A DNA stretch of 64,000 nucleotides, taken from NCBI RefSeq assembly GCF_030373265.1, contig NZ_JAUCZC010000018.1:16265-80264 (forward strand), given 5' to 3'. The position numbers were made by a program, and so were the translations under genes. Of the stretch, positions 9,301-17,676 are shown piece by piece. This DNA is from Blastomonas sp. Its GTDB lineage: Bacteria > Pseudomonadota > Alphaproteobacteria > Sphingomonadales > Sphingomonadaceae. The first letter of the stretch is position 1. Each line of letters starts with the position of its first letter. Below the pieces are notes generated by a model. That model did not search any database. It saw only the letters and a list, made by a program, of their open reading frames with translations, and had not been told where the DNA came from.

Positions 9301-10665
9301 TTCGAGCTGGGCGTCGGACAATGTTCCATCCTCCACCAGGCGCATCGACAGATTAGGGCGATAGAAGGGCCTGGGAGGCGCAACCGAGGCCATCGCTGCG
9401 GACTGGACCAGAGCGGTCGGATGCGGGCGCGCGCCGTCGATGCAAAGCGATTGCAATGAATAGGGCTCGTAGATCGTATCGCCGAGCCTGCCTTCGGGCG
9501 ACTGCCATTCGCGCGTCGAATAGACCAGTTCGCCTTGGTCGTCGCCGACCGGGCCGCCAGCTTCGGACGACCCAACCGGCAACCTTGCCGGGCCGCGCGA
9601 ATGGCTGGAGATAGCGATCGGAATTGGCGATGCAACTGCTGACCGCGGCGGGGACGGGTCTGGCCGCTCCGGCAGGTCGGTCTCGACCCATTGCAGCAAA
9701 GTAGCAAGGTCGGATGCCTCACCGCGACGTTCCAGCAGCGCAGTTCCGCCTGCATGCGGCACCTTGTCGAACACCAGGAGCCGCGTGGGCATGGTTGTTC
9801 CATGTTTGGCATAGACCCGCCCTGAGATCGCCGCCGAGAAGCGAAGCGCGGCTGTCTGCTGAAGTGCACCGAATGCATCGCGCCAAGCGGCCGCTTCGGG
9901 CGAACAGTTCGCCCCGACGATCGCGACAAGTCGTCCGCCATCGCGAAGACGTGCCAGCGCTGAGGCGAGATGCCGCAATGCTGCATCGCGCATGGGACGC
10001 TCGACGCCGGCCACCGCCGAAAACGGCGGGTTCATGAGCACGACATCGGGCCGGATCGCACCGTCCAGCCGGTCGTCGATCGAGGCGGCATCATGCCGGG
10101 TCACGGACAGGCCCGGAAACAGATGGGCAAGAAACTCGGCCCTGCCGCAATCGAGCTCGTTGAGCACGACCGTTGCACCTGCAAGCTCGGCGTGGATCGC
10201 GAGCATGCCTGTACCGGCCGATGGCTCCAGGACCCTATCGTCCGCGCGCATGCACGCTGCCTGCGCAGCAACATAGGCCAGCGGCAATGGGGTCGAGAAT
10301 TGCTGGAGAGACTGGCCGGACTGCGAACGGCGTGTGTGCGTCGGGATGCGCCGCGCAATGCGCTCCCACATCGCGAGGCACTGCTGCGAGGAACCCGCTC
10401 GCGTCATAAGCGCGCGGCCGTACGCGCGGAGCAACAGGACCTGCGATCCCTCGCAGGCGTCATAGGCCGCTTTCCAGTCCCAGGCACCCTCGGCATCGCT
10501 CGCCCCAAAAGCCGCCGCCATGGCGGTGCGCAACTGGCCCGTGTCGAAAAGCTGACCTGCCTCGAGCAGCGGCAGGATGTTTTGAGCGGCAGCATAAAGG
10601 CACGCAGCGGTTTCGGGGTGTCGCAGCGCGGCGCCCTGCGCCGCGTGGGAAGGAATGAATGTCAT
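6323..10665 (-). pseudogene. Methyltransferase-strawberry notch-type helicase gene, frameshifted
   Basis: Two overlapping frames together encode one protein of about 1,447 residues. The N-terminal part (10665 to about 9236) has an adenine methyltransferase-like domain: ILEPSAGTGMLAIHAEL for AdoMet binding and VVLMNPPFSAV as the catalytic motif. The C-terminal part (about 9236 to 6323) is a strawberry notch-type superfamily 2 helicase with GDGTGAGKGRQ (Walker A), IIFDEAHAM (Walker B) and a GFGRTNRTNQ arginine-finger region. The frame changes between AWAVDD and WDTVSAASDD at 9233-9240, where one base is missing. Both halves are otherwise clean, so the lesion is recent or a sequencing error. The family is usual in alphaproteobacterial plasmid/ICE backbones and probably processes or protects element DNA. 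The Toprim gene follows directly. Confidence 0.85.
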
Positions 10666-10760
10666 GGCTGGATCCTCAGGAGAGCGGGAAAGAGCGAGCC
10701 GCGCGGCGCTCTCTCCCGGCCCCGCGGCCCGCCCGTTCCGGTCCCGTCTCTCCCTCTCAA
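10666..10760 (-). other. GC-rich hairpin leader before the frameshifted helicase gene
   Basis: The 91-base gap before the helicase gene is purine-rich on the coding strand and holds a strong hairpin. gggaaagagcg (10686-10696) and cgctctctccc (10708-10718) form the arms around a central ccgcgcgg. It loosely resembles the leaders in front of parB and ardC but lacks their tgacgg/ccgtc base stem. It may be a regulatory leader or a terminator of the DUF7007 transcript. Confidence 0.35.
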
Positions 10761-11563
10761 TCCAGCGGCTTGTGCCTGGCGGTATGGATCACGAACCCGT
10801 GCCTGCCAGTGGCATATTCGCTGCCTGGGATCAGGAAGCTGCGGGTATGAGCATTTTCCTGATGTCCCCCGATCGTGGCCGTGCCGACGACATCGCCCGG
10901 ATATGCCGGAGACCGTGCCGCAGAAATCACGATCCAGTCAGCTGCATGATCCCGTGCAAAACCCTCGCGGTCGCGCGTGAAGGATTCCGACCGACCAAGT
11001 TGCCGACCATGCACAGCCTCCCATGCATCCGGCATCCAGTCGCGCAGGATCTTCTCCGCAGAGCGCTTCTCCTTGTCGGTAAAAATGTCGGGATAGGCTG
11101 TTGCGACCCGGGCCCAGTCACCGTCTTCCTCGTACCACCCGTTGGGCAGCCGCAGCACCGGGTGCATGGCGCCATTGCGTTTGGCGTCGAGATGGAACCC
11201 GCCGTGGCTGGCGGTCTCGTGGCAGACAATGCTTTCGGCATAGCGCGTTGCACACTGCGATGGTCCCCAGGGCGTGGATACGGGCTGATGGATCGTCGTC
11301 CGGCCCAAAGCACTGCGTTGACGCAAATGCAGCAGGCATTCTCCGACATGGGCACGAAAGCCGGCTTCGTCTGCAACCTGCCCATCGGAACTCAAGCCAT
11401 CAGACGCCGACCAATCGCAAATTGGTTTCGAGCCGGGCAATGCGGTCGCCACACGATTTCCCTGACCATCTCGGGCCGGGATTGCGATCAGCGCGAGATA
11501 GTCGATTCGCGCTGCCATCAGGCCATCGGTTGTTGTGCGGTATTCGGCTTTGATGCTGGTCAT
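10757..11563 (-). CDS. DUF7007-domain protein
   Basis: A 268-residue protein whose centre (about 95-215) matches my recollection of DUF7007. It carries TPWGPSQCATRYAESIVCHETASHGGFHLDAKRN, split by conserved Trp, Tyr and His positions, then RLPNGWYEEDGDWA. The function of the family is unknown; it travels with ParB, ArdC and strawberry-notch genes on alphaproteobacterial plasmids and ICEs. The C-terminal 60 residues look like a separate small domain with a RHGFVIHTARHKPLD tail. Its ATG overlaps the stop of the upstream gene by four bases, so translation is coupled. Confidence 0.75.
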   Translation of the reverse strand: MTSIKAEYRTTTDGLMAARIDYLALIAIPARDGQGNRVATALPGSKPICDWSASDGLSSDGQVADEAGFRAHVGECLLHLRQRSALGRTTIHQPVSTPWGPSQCATRYAESIVCHETASHGGFHLDAKRNGAMHPVLRLPNGWYEEDGDWARVATAYPDIFTDKEKRSAEKILRDWMPDAWEAVHGRQLGRSESFTRDREGFARDHAADWIVISAARSPAYPGDVVGTATIGGHQENAHTRSFLIPGSEYATGRHGFVIHTARHKPLD

Positions 11564-12036
11564 GCCGCCATCCCCCGCAAGAGGGGACGATTGGCAACGT
11601 CAGGATCGACGATCATGTCGATGCGCGCGCCATGGTAACGATGCCGGGTCAACCACGATTGTGCCGCCGCCTCATCTTCCGCAAGATGCTGAAGTTCATC
11701 GCCCTCGCCAATAGCCGTGAGGATACGTGCCATGCCGAAGCGCGGTCGTTCGATGATCTCGAACTGAAGCTGGCTTGTCGTGGAATAAATACGGCGCAGG
11801 ACGATGACTGGCACTCCTGAACTTGCATACGTCGCGATGTGAAGGCCAAACGTCGGAGGTGAGGACCAGGTCCCGTTTTTGCTTCCGGGGCTCCATTGAA
11901 CGAGCGTCCCGGTCCCGTTGTCTTCTTCCCACGCTCGAACCTTGCGCGTGAAGCGATCGGGCGGCCGCGGTTCGCCGTTACAGACGCGGATTTTGGCGCC
12001 CAGCGGGGCATGGCGGTAGATGTCTAAGGCTGACAT
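11560..12036 (-). CDS. Hypothetical protein of the ICE backbone
   Basis: I do not recognise a named family. The 158-residue product begins MSALDIYRHAPLGAKIRVCNGEPRPP and has a beta-rich first half with TGTLVQWSPGSKNGTWSSPP, then an alpha-helical C-terminus ending in DVANRPLLRGMAA. No membrane segment or signal peptide is visible. It is translationally coupled (ATGA overlap) to the DUF7007 gene, suggesting that the two act together. A clear ribosome-binding site (caggag) precedes the ATG and an intrinsic terminator lies just upstream, so this pair is a transcription unit separate from parB. Confidence 0.7.
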   Translation of the reverse strand: MSALDIYRHAPLGAKIRVCNGEPRPPDRFTRKVRAWEEDNGTGTLVQWSPGSKNGTWSSPPTFGLHIATYASSGVPVIVLRRIYSTTSQLQFEIIERPRFGMARILTAIGEGDELQHLAEDEAAAQSWLTRHRYHGARIDMIVDPDVANRPLLRGMAA

Positions 12037-12049
12037 TTGGAATTCTCCT

Positions 12050-12083
12050 GAAAAAGGGAAAGCCCGGCGCGGTGGCCGGGCTT
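12050..12083 (-). terminator. Intrinsic terminator after parB
   Basis: On the minus strand the sequence aaagcccggc, a short loop, then gccgggcttt forms a 10-bp GC-rich stem followed by tccctttttc. This is a textbook rho-independent terminator 45 bases after the parB stop codon and just before the next gene. Confidence 0.8.
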
Positions 12084-12127
12084 TCGGGAGGTGAAGGGAT
12101 TGATCAGCCGCTCAGCGCGGCCCGGTA

Positions 12128-14290
12128 TCATTCGGCAGCAATGGCATCGGCACCCCCGTGACCCTCGCAGGTGTCTTCCACCTCGCCATCAAAATCATTG
12201 GCGAGCCCTGCGGGCAGAGCGCCGGTGCCATCGTCGTTCGCAGCGCCATGCGACGGCGGTTCCGCCTCGCCCGGAGTACGCATCGGCTCGGGCAGCCAGT
12301 TCGTCTCCTCAAGCAGCCGCTCGGCTTCGTGTGCCATATCGGCCTTTTTCAGATGGTCGATCATGCCAGCAAACTGCTCGCCGCGCGCTTCGGTCACATC
12401 GGCCAGGATGCGCGGCTTTGTCACACCGCGAAAATAGCCTTCGACCGTCGGGCGCCAGCCTGCTGCGATAACATCGAGCTCCACCGCCCGGGCGATGACA
12501 TGCGCGTGCGCGATGCGGCGCTCGATGCTGCGCCGGGATATCCGGCCATTGTCATATTTGGGCACGATCTCTGCCTGGGCGTTGAGTCCGAGCGATGCGC
12601 AATGCGCAAACAGGCTGGCCTGATCATCTGCTTCGAGTGCCAGCAGCGCTTCCCACAGTTCGGTGTCGTCCTGGGGCAGACGCCCGGTCCAGTCTGCATG
12701 GCGCTCCGCGATCGCACGCGCGGGCGCACTGTCGCGCAAGCCGTCGGGCGGATTGCTGAAGTGCACTGGGTGAAGCGTCAGCTGCAGGCAACTTTCATGG
12801 CTGAAGCTGTAGAAAGCCGACAGCACCATCGCGTGCAGGACTGCTGCAAAGGCGGTCGCGGGGTCTTGCGCAAAGGCATCCTGCAAGGCCAGCGTGCGCC
12901 AGGCCGTCAGGTCGGAGACCAGCCTGTCGGGAAGCGGCTTGAGGCCGCCTTCTTCTTCGACATCGCCGTTGGGGTCATCACCTCCGGGAAGCGAAGTCCG
13001 TTCGGTCCCACCACGCCCGAGGTCTGTACTCCGTACCGCAGCGCTGCCAGACCCGGAAGACCCCAGCACTTCCGCATCATCGGCAGATGGGTCCGCAGCT
13101 TCATCTTCGGGCCGCACCAGCCCGCGTTCGACCCGCAGGGACCCATCGGCATCGATGGACACAAATGCGCCAGCCCATGCCATATCGTCAGGATCGAAGA
13201 TCGTCGGCCGATCGACCAGCGCGCCGATCTCGGCTTCAACGGCATCAATGCTGGCATCGACCTCCTGCGGAATCTCGGCAGCATCCGACCATACCGCCGA
13301 CAACTCGTCCGCCTGCGCTTCAAGCGCTGCAAGCCGTGCAGCTTCCTCAGGCGTTATCGGGGTTTCCATTCCGGAAATCCTTCGCATCCCGGATGTGGCA
13401 TTCCAAGGCAGGTCGATGGCGGTGGCAACCCATTTCCAGCCCTCCGCTGAAATGCGTTCCGCATCCTTGGCCAACTTTTCATCGACCAGCCGATCAAGCA
13501 GCGCGACATCGGTCAGCCAGCCGCCATCATCGGGCTCGAACAGGTCACGCACGACGCTGCCGCCCGCAGCAACATAGGCCGCTTCCGTGACATAGCGCAC
13601 GCGCTTGTCGGCGACGCGCACCGTGTTTTCGGTCAGCTTGTGACGGATATAGCCAGCCGAGCGGTTGTAGCCGTGCGCGAGCAGTTCCCAGACCTGCTCC
13701 TGCCGCTCGTGATCGTCGCTGACGGTGAACGCCATCAGTTGGTCGAGGGTCATGCCGTCCTCGGCATAGATCTCGTGCAGTTTAGGCGAAACCGCAGCGA
13801 GCTTCAGACGCTGCCGAACGACTGCAGGCGTGGTCATGAAATGGGCTGCGATCGCCTCGACCTGCTGCCCGCTGTCGACAAGGCTGAGCATTGCACGAAA
13901 TTGGTCGAGCGGGTGCAGCGGCTCGCGCATGGCGTTTTCTGCAAGGCTGTCTTCTTCAGCGAGGATATCGGCGGACGCCTGCTGGACAATGCAGGGAACA
14001 GGAGCGGTCTTGGCGAGCCGCTTATGCTTCACCAGCAGCTCGAGCGCGCGATAGCGCCGCCCGCCCGCCGGGATTTCGAACATGCCGGTCTCGGCGCCGT
14101 CCGCGTCAGGCACTGGCCGCACATTGAGGCTCTGCAACAGGCCGCGCCGCGCGATGTCTTCGGCAAGTTCGGCAATCGACAGTCCGCATTTTATCTGGCG
14201 GACATTGGACTGGGACAACACAAGCCGGTCGAATGGGATATCGCGCGAAGGGCTGAGGGTGATTGTGGCTTTTGATCTGGCCATGGCCAT
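12128..14290 (-). CDS. parB: Large ParB/RepB/Spo0J-family partition protein
   Basis: A 720-residue ParB-like protein. The N-terminal ParB nuclease-like (CTPase) domain spans about residues 15-125. It includes SQSNVRQIKCGLSIAELAEDI, split by the usual Arg, then EIPAGGRRYRAL (the phosphate-binding motif) and LAENAMREPLHPLDQF. The DNA-binding helix-turn-helix region follows at about 140-200. The remaining about 450 residues are an acidic, variable extension typical of plasmid/ICE ParB proteins, far longer than chromosomal ParB (about 300). No parA is adjacent, so the protein may serve element maintenance or regulation rather than classical segregation. The ATG chosen follows ggaga. A structured leader lies directly upstream and a terminator directly downstream. 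Confidence 0.9.
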   Translation of the reverse strand: MAMARSKATITLSPSRDIPFDRLVLSQSNVRQIKCGLSIAELAEDIARRGLLQSLNVRPVPDADGAETGMFEIPAGGRRYRALELLVKHKRLAKTAPVPCIVQQASADILAEEDSLAENAMREPLHPLDQFRAMLSLVDSGQQVEAIAAHFMTTPAVVRQRLKLAAVSPKLHEIYAEDGMTLDQLMAFTVSDDHERQEQVWELLAHGYNRSAGYIRHKLTENTVRVADKRVRYVTEAAYVAAGGSVVRDLFEPDDGGWLTDVALLDRLVDEKLAKDAERISAEGWKWVATAIDLPWNATSGMRRISGMETPITPEEAARLAALEAQADELSAVWSDAAEIPQEVDASIDAVEAEIGALVDRPTIFDPDDMAWAGAFVSIDADGSLRVERGLVRPEDEAADPSADDAEVLGSSGSGSAAVRSTDLGRGGTERTSLPGGDDPNGDVEEEGGLKPLPDRLVSDLTAWRTLALQDAFAQDPATAFAAVLHAMVLSAFYSFSHESCLQLTLHPVHFSNPPDGLRDSAPARAIAERHADWTGRLPQDDTELWEALLALEADDQASLFAHCASLGLNAQAEIVPKYDNGRISRRSIERRIAHAHVIARAVELDVIAAGWRPTVEGYFRGVTKPRILADVTEARGEQFAGMIDHLKKADMAHEAERLLEETNWLPEPMRTPGEAEPPSHGAANDDGTGALPAGLANDFDGEVEDTCEGHGGADAIAAE

Positions 14291-14291
14291 T

Positions 14292-14367
14292 CTCCATGAC
14301 GGGCCGCCGAGAGACTCCCTCCCGGCTTTCAAACCCGTCACATGACCCTGTCCACCCTCTTCCTCTC
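14292..14367 (-). ncRNA. Structured leader upstream of parB (shared with ardC)
   Basis: Read on the coding strand, gtgacggg (outer arm) pairs with cccgtcat just before the start codon, enclosing an inner hairpin with gccg/cggc arms. The upstream flank reads ggaagagggt. The ardC leader repeats the same order of parts with different but still complementary bases in both stems. That pattern points to a conserved RNA fold. The ggaga after the outer stem is the ribosome-binding site, so folding could control translation. Its placement before DNA-binding and antirestriction genes recalls the published radC RNA motif, but I cannot confirm a match. Confidence 0.5.
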
Positions 14368-14469
14368 TTGGCTGAAGCCTGCGCCAGCGACCACCGGCTT
14401 GTGCAACGCTGGCGGCGCCTGCTGGTACAGGCGCGCTTGCCAGGGCAACCGCAACGCATTCCCATCCCG

Positions 14470-14880
14470 TCAGCGGTCTTGCTGCCGAGCGCGCAGCGCA
14501 CTGGCAGCCATGGCCAGCTTGCCTCGCGCTGTCACGATGGCTCCGCATTGGCGAGCGGCATACGTGTAAACCGAGAGGGGAAGGACGGGTTCGAAGACAA
14601 TATCGCGCTCGATACCCAGTTCCAGTGGCAGCCGGATCGCCTCCAGCTCGAACAAGGCGAACCTGCCGAGTTCGGGGCAGCCGAACCCGAGGTCGGCAAG
14701 CCCGAACAATATGCCATCCTCATCCAGTTCGGTGGCGAGCCAGCTGACTGATCCTAAAGGATTGAAGAACCGCACCACAGGTAGCGGATCGGGTTCGGGT
14801 ATGCATTGTGCCAAGGCAGCAGCCCTTTGCCGGGCGTTGCGCTGCAGCCGTGCTGCGAGCTTCTTTGTCAGCAGTTTCAT
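14470..14880 (-). CDS. DUF2958-domain protein
   Basis: A 136-residue protein starting MKLLTKKLAARLQRNARQ, followed by VVRFFNPLGSVSWLATELD and FGLADLGFGCPELGRFALFELEAI, the DUF2958 signature. The family has no known activity and is found almost only on plasmids and ICEs next to ArdC. Its ATG overlaps the ardC stop codon by four bases (ATGA), so the two proteins are made together. It is slightly longer than usual because of a C-terminal ARGKLAMAASALRARQ tail. A stretch of about 100 bases without a gene separates it from the parB leader. Confidence 0.85.
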   Translation of the reverse strand: MKLLTKKLAARLQRNARQRAAALAQCIPEPDPLPVVRFFNPLGSVSWLATELDEDGILFGLADLGFGCPELGRFALFELEAIRLPLELGIERDIVFEPVLPLSVYTYAARQCGAIVTARGKLAMAASALRARQQDR

Positions 14881-15866
14881 GCCGCTGCCCTCCTTATCGC
14901 AACAGACGAGCTGTCCAGCGGACAGACAGGCGCATCAGCCGTGGCTGAGGTGAGCGGCAGGTCACGCTGAAAGGCGAGCAGATAATCCGCCGCTTTGGAT
15001 GCGGCGCTGGCTGCGCGCAGGATGGCGCGATGGTCCTCGCGAAGGATCGCAAGCCATGATCCGATGTAATCGGCGTGCCGCACCGTGGGGGCAATGCCAA
15101 GCGCGGCGCAGACGAAAGCTCCCGCCATTTCTGCGACGAGCTCTTCGCGCCCGTAAGTCACTGAACCGAAAGCACCGCTCTGGTCGCGGTTCAGCCGCGA
15201 GCTGTGGCCGGCCCAATGAGCCAGTTCATGAAAGGCTGTGCGATACCAGTTAATGGGTTCGTGAAAGGCCTCCGGCCGTGGCACTGCAACAAAGTCATGG
15301 GTCGGACTGTAATAGGCCTCAGGACCGCTGATCCGGAAATCTGCACCGGTCGCATCGATCAGCGCCTGCGCAGTTGGCAGGATGAACCCATCGGGAACGG
15401 GCTCTGGACTCGCCTGGATGGCGTCGGGCAGGCCCTCGCACTGATCGACGGAAAACACGGTGAAGAACTTCAGAAAGGAAAAGCCCTTATCTGACGATGC
15501 CTCGCGATCATCGGATCGCTCTCGCCGATCGTCCGGAGCAATGCGGCGGGTATAGACGATCGGAGTGCCGCGCTCGCCGCGCCGCACCGTCCCGCCAAGG
15601 GCTGTTGCTTGCCGAAAGGTCAGGAATCCATGGCCGGTGAAGCCGCGTGAGGTAACTGCGTGCCATAATGTAAGAATGTTGACGCCGCTGTAGCGCCGCT
15701 GGCTTGCGGCATTGAAAGGCAGGCCGATCCCGGCATGGCTGTTATCCCATGGCTGGACCCAGGGCACCCGGCCCGCCTCAAGCTCAGCCAGGATCTGGTC
15801 GGTCACCTTGCGGTAGACATCCGGGCGCGGTGTCGCACCGGAGGTGGATCGATAGGTTTTACGCAT
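14877..15866 (-). CDS. ardC: ArdC-type antirestriction protein
   Basis: A 329-residue ArdC protein. The N-terminal ssDNA-binding domain (residues 8-110) contains VPWVQPWDNSHAGIGLPFN and YSGVNILTLWHA. The C-terminal zincin-like metallopeptidase domain has HELAH at 213-217 within TAFHELAHWAGHSSRL, and the downstream EELVAEMAGAF supplies the third metal ligand. ArdC proteins protect incoming plasmid or ICE DNA against restriction, and the N-domain binds single-stranded DNA during transfer. The start at MRKTYRS follows the ggag of a structured leader. It is the first gene of its transcript and is coupled to the DUF2958 gene. Confidence 0.93.
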   Translation of the reverse strand: MRKTYRSTSGATPRPDVYRKVTDQILAELEAGRVPWVQPWDNSHAGIGLPFNAASQRRYSGVNILTLWHAVTSRGFTGHGFLTFRQATALGGTVRRGERGTPIVYTRRIAPDDRRERSDDREASSDKGFSFLKFFTVFSVDQCEGLPDAIQASPEPVPDGFILPTAQALIDATGADFRISGPEAYYSPTHDFVAVPRPEAFHEPINWYRTAFHELAHWAGHSSRLNRDQSGAFGSVTYGREELVAEMAGAFVCAALGIAPTVRHADYIGSWLAILREDHRAILRAASAASKAADYLLAFQRDLPLTSATADAPVCPLDSSSVAIRRAAA

Positions 15867-15872
15867 GGCAGG

Positions 15873-15947
15873 TCTCCGCGACGGATGGCCAGCGAACCTC
15901 TCGCCTGCCTTCACTCCGTCACGGGACCCCGGCCCTTCTCTTCCTCC
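15873..15947 (-). ncRNA. Structured leader upstream of ardC
   Basis: This is the counterpart of the parB leader. On the coding strand ggaagagaagggc is followed by gtgacgga, an inner hairpin with ggc-gcga and tcgc-gcc arms, and the closing arm tccgtc immediately before ggag and the ardC ATG. Compared with the parB copy, the outer stem pair G-C becomes A-T on both sides, and the inner stem is changed in sequence but not in pairing. This is covariation between two paralogous leaders in one element. Confidence 0.5.
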
Positions 15948-15950
15948 CTG

Positions 15951-16374
15951 CCGAAAGGCAGCTGTCCTGCCTGGCACCAGCGGCACCTGGCAGGATCAGC
16001 GAGCGGCTCGCGGCAATTCGCAGCGCAAACCAGCAGCCTGCAAGGTCAGCGCCTTGCGGCGACCGAAGTGGGTCAGACACGTCGATCCCGTTCGTTGCCG
16101 CTATCCGGACTGGCGCAGCAGAATAGAACCGGATCCGGAGCCGATTCTTCGGCACGAGGACTTTATCATGCAGAATCAGGGTGCTAGGTTACACACGTGG
16201 TCGCCATCGTTCGAAATCGAGCCGCAGCCAGAGCCCGCATACCGATGGCCTGCAAAGGACATAAGTGCATCCAGCCGTTCGGCGATTCCGGAAAGGAACC
16301 GGAAATCGGCGATCTGAAGGAGTGGCCAGCAGGGTCGACGGGTCGGAAACGCGCCTGCTGCCGGGCTTTAGAAC
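15951..16374. other. Intergenic region between ardC and luxR
   Basis: About 430 bases separate the leftward ICE backbone from the rightward quorum-sensing genes. It must contain promoters for both directions, but I see no convincing -35/-10 pair. It holds the left copy of the module-bounding direct repeat. Just after that is a small reading frame (16168-16317, 49 residues, starting MQNQGARLHTWSPS) with a good gaggac ribosome-binding site. That frame could be a genuine small gene or a truncated leftover; I do not recognise it. Confidence 0.4.
16117..16139 (+). repeat. Left copy of 23/24-bp direct repeat bounding the luxI-lasso module
   Basis: This site reads agcagaat followed by agaaccggatccgga. 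The same sequence with one extra t after agcagaat occurs in the same orientation at 29326-29349. The two copies flank the quorum-sensing and lasso genes. The core ccggatccgg is itself a palindrome. Confidence 0.65.
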
Positions 16375-17127
16375 GTGAACCAATGGCATCTGACACAAGA
16401 CCTGTCGCTCGAGATATCCAGCGCGACGGATGAGTTGCATCTTTTTGGTGCGCTTGAAAAAGCGGCGGCGCGAATGAATTTCGATCATTTCGCGCTAGCC
16501 TATGACCGCAGGGGGCTTTCGGAACCCGGCAATTTGCTTGTGCACAATTATCCGGAAAGCTGGGCGACGGTCTACAAGGGGTTTGATCTTAGCAAGGCGG
16601 ACCCTGTTCGCCGGGCCGGGGAGCGCGCGCTGACGGGCTTCAGCTGGCAGCAGATCGAGCATTATGTTCCGCTGACGGCCGCAGACCGGCAAATGCTATC
16701 CGTTGGCCGTGAAAACGGTCTGGCCGACGGCTATACTGTGCCAAGACATCTGGTCGGCGAGGCCAGCGGCAGCTGTACGTTCGTCATCAGCCAGGATCGC
16801 GATCTGCCGCAGCATTTCCTCCATACTGCCGAGATCGTCGGCGCAACGGCGCTTGCCACCGCCCGCCGCATCAGCGGTGCCAAGCAGGTAGAGCCCAGGC
16901 CGGTGCTGAGCGAACGACAGCGCGAATGCGTATTGTGGTCGGCGCGGGGCAAGACAGCCGGCGAAATCGCCGCGATCCTGGGGATCAGCGAGGAAACGGT
17001 AGTCCAGCACCTCAAGAATGCGCGCGAGCGGTACGATGTCCATGGCCGGCAGATGCTGATCCTGTGCGCGCTGTTCGACGGGCTCATCGGGTTCTCGGAT
17101 ATCTTCGACTGGTGGAATCCAAACTGA
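16375..17127 (+). CDS. luxR: LuxR-type acyl-homoserine lactone-responsive regulator
   Basis: A 250-residue quorum-sensing regulator. The autoinducer-binding domain keeps all six residues conserved in TraR/LuxR with identical spacing: Trp63, Tyr67, Asp76, Pro77, Trp91 and Gly119. A functional signal-binding pocket is therefore likely. The C-terminal GerE helix-turn-helix is at about 175-235 (LSERQRECVLWSARGKTAGE, then ISEETVVQHLKNARERY). It starts with GTG. A luxI gene follows in the same direction after a 549-base gap, so this is a cognate receptor rather than a solo. Targets are likely the luxI promoter and perhaps genes of the neighbouring lasso cluster. Confidence 0.93.
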   Translation: MNQWHLTQDLSLEISSATDELHLFGALEKAAARMNFDHFALAYDRRGLSEPGNLLVHNYPESWATVYKGFDLSKADPVRRAGERALTGFSWQQIEHYVPLTAADRQMLSVGRENGLADGYTVPRHLVGEASGSCTFVISQDRDLPQHFLHTAEIVGATALATARRISGAKQVEPRPVLSERQRECVLWSARGKTAGEIAAILGISEETVVQHLKNARERYDVHGRQMLILCALFDGLIGFSDIFDWWNPN

Positions 17128-17676
17128 AGGATTTGAGACATGAGACGCTCTGCAAGGTTTGTTCATCCTATCAGGCGCTCAATTCTGTGCAAAAGCTTGA
17201 GGCGAAGGGTCGCGGGGCGGGGAACCCGGCGAAGGCAATCGCTGCTTACGGAGCGACCCAGAAGATTGAAACTGGGTCGTCACCGGACACGGTCGCAGCC
17301 TTGACCTGCTTACCCTCCTTCGGACACCTCCAGGAACATCCGGACAAGCTCGATGTCGATGTAGTAGGTCGGCGCTAACATGACACTTTCAACGTGTTAA
17401 TGAACCTCCGATCATTTTAACACGATAGGGCGCCCATTTCAGCGCAATGCCGGTCGCGCGTACGCGAAAATTTGGTTTGATGGGCGTCGCACGACGGAAG
17501 CGCCCAAGATAGCACCCACCAGAGCAAGGCCTTTCGGGCGCGCGTGATCACTCATCCCCAGAGCATCTATAACGGTGACGATATGGGGGCGGCTTAACCC
17601 ATCCCCTGATCTTGGTATACCGCCCAAATACCGATCGTGGTCTGGTTTGCAGAACAACAGTTCTGGGAAAACAACC
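17128..17676. other. Long luxR-luxI intergenic region
   Basis: This 549-base stretch has no supported gene. A leftward frame at 17439-17750 (103 codons) shows no recognisable motif and I treat it as chance. The region should hold the luxI promoter. The AT-richer part around 17380-17430 (gtgttaatgaacctccgatcattttaac, broken here only in description) and the inverted repeat next to the luxI start are the best regulatory candidates. Confidence 0.4.
17650..17665 (+). promoter_or_regulatory. Inverted repeat at the luxI start (candidate operator or RNA hairpin)
   Basis: cagaac-aaca-gttctg is a perfect 6-bp inverted repeat ending 11 bases before the luxI ATG. It is shorter than a classical 18-20 bp lux box and lies too close to the start codon for a standard activator site, so a repressor site or an mRNA hairpin near the ribosome-binding site is equally possible. 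Confidence 0.4.

Noticed and set aside
14292..15947. The parB/ardC leader repeats considered as a transposon end or CRISPR repeat
   Set aside because: Only two copies, each fixed in position before a start codon, with compensatory changes in stems; no spacers or transposase nearby.
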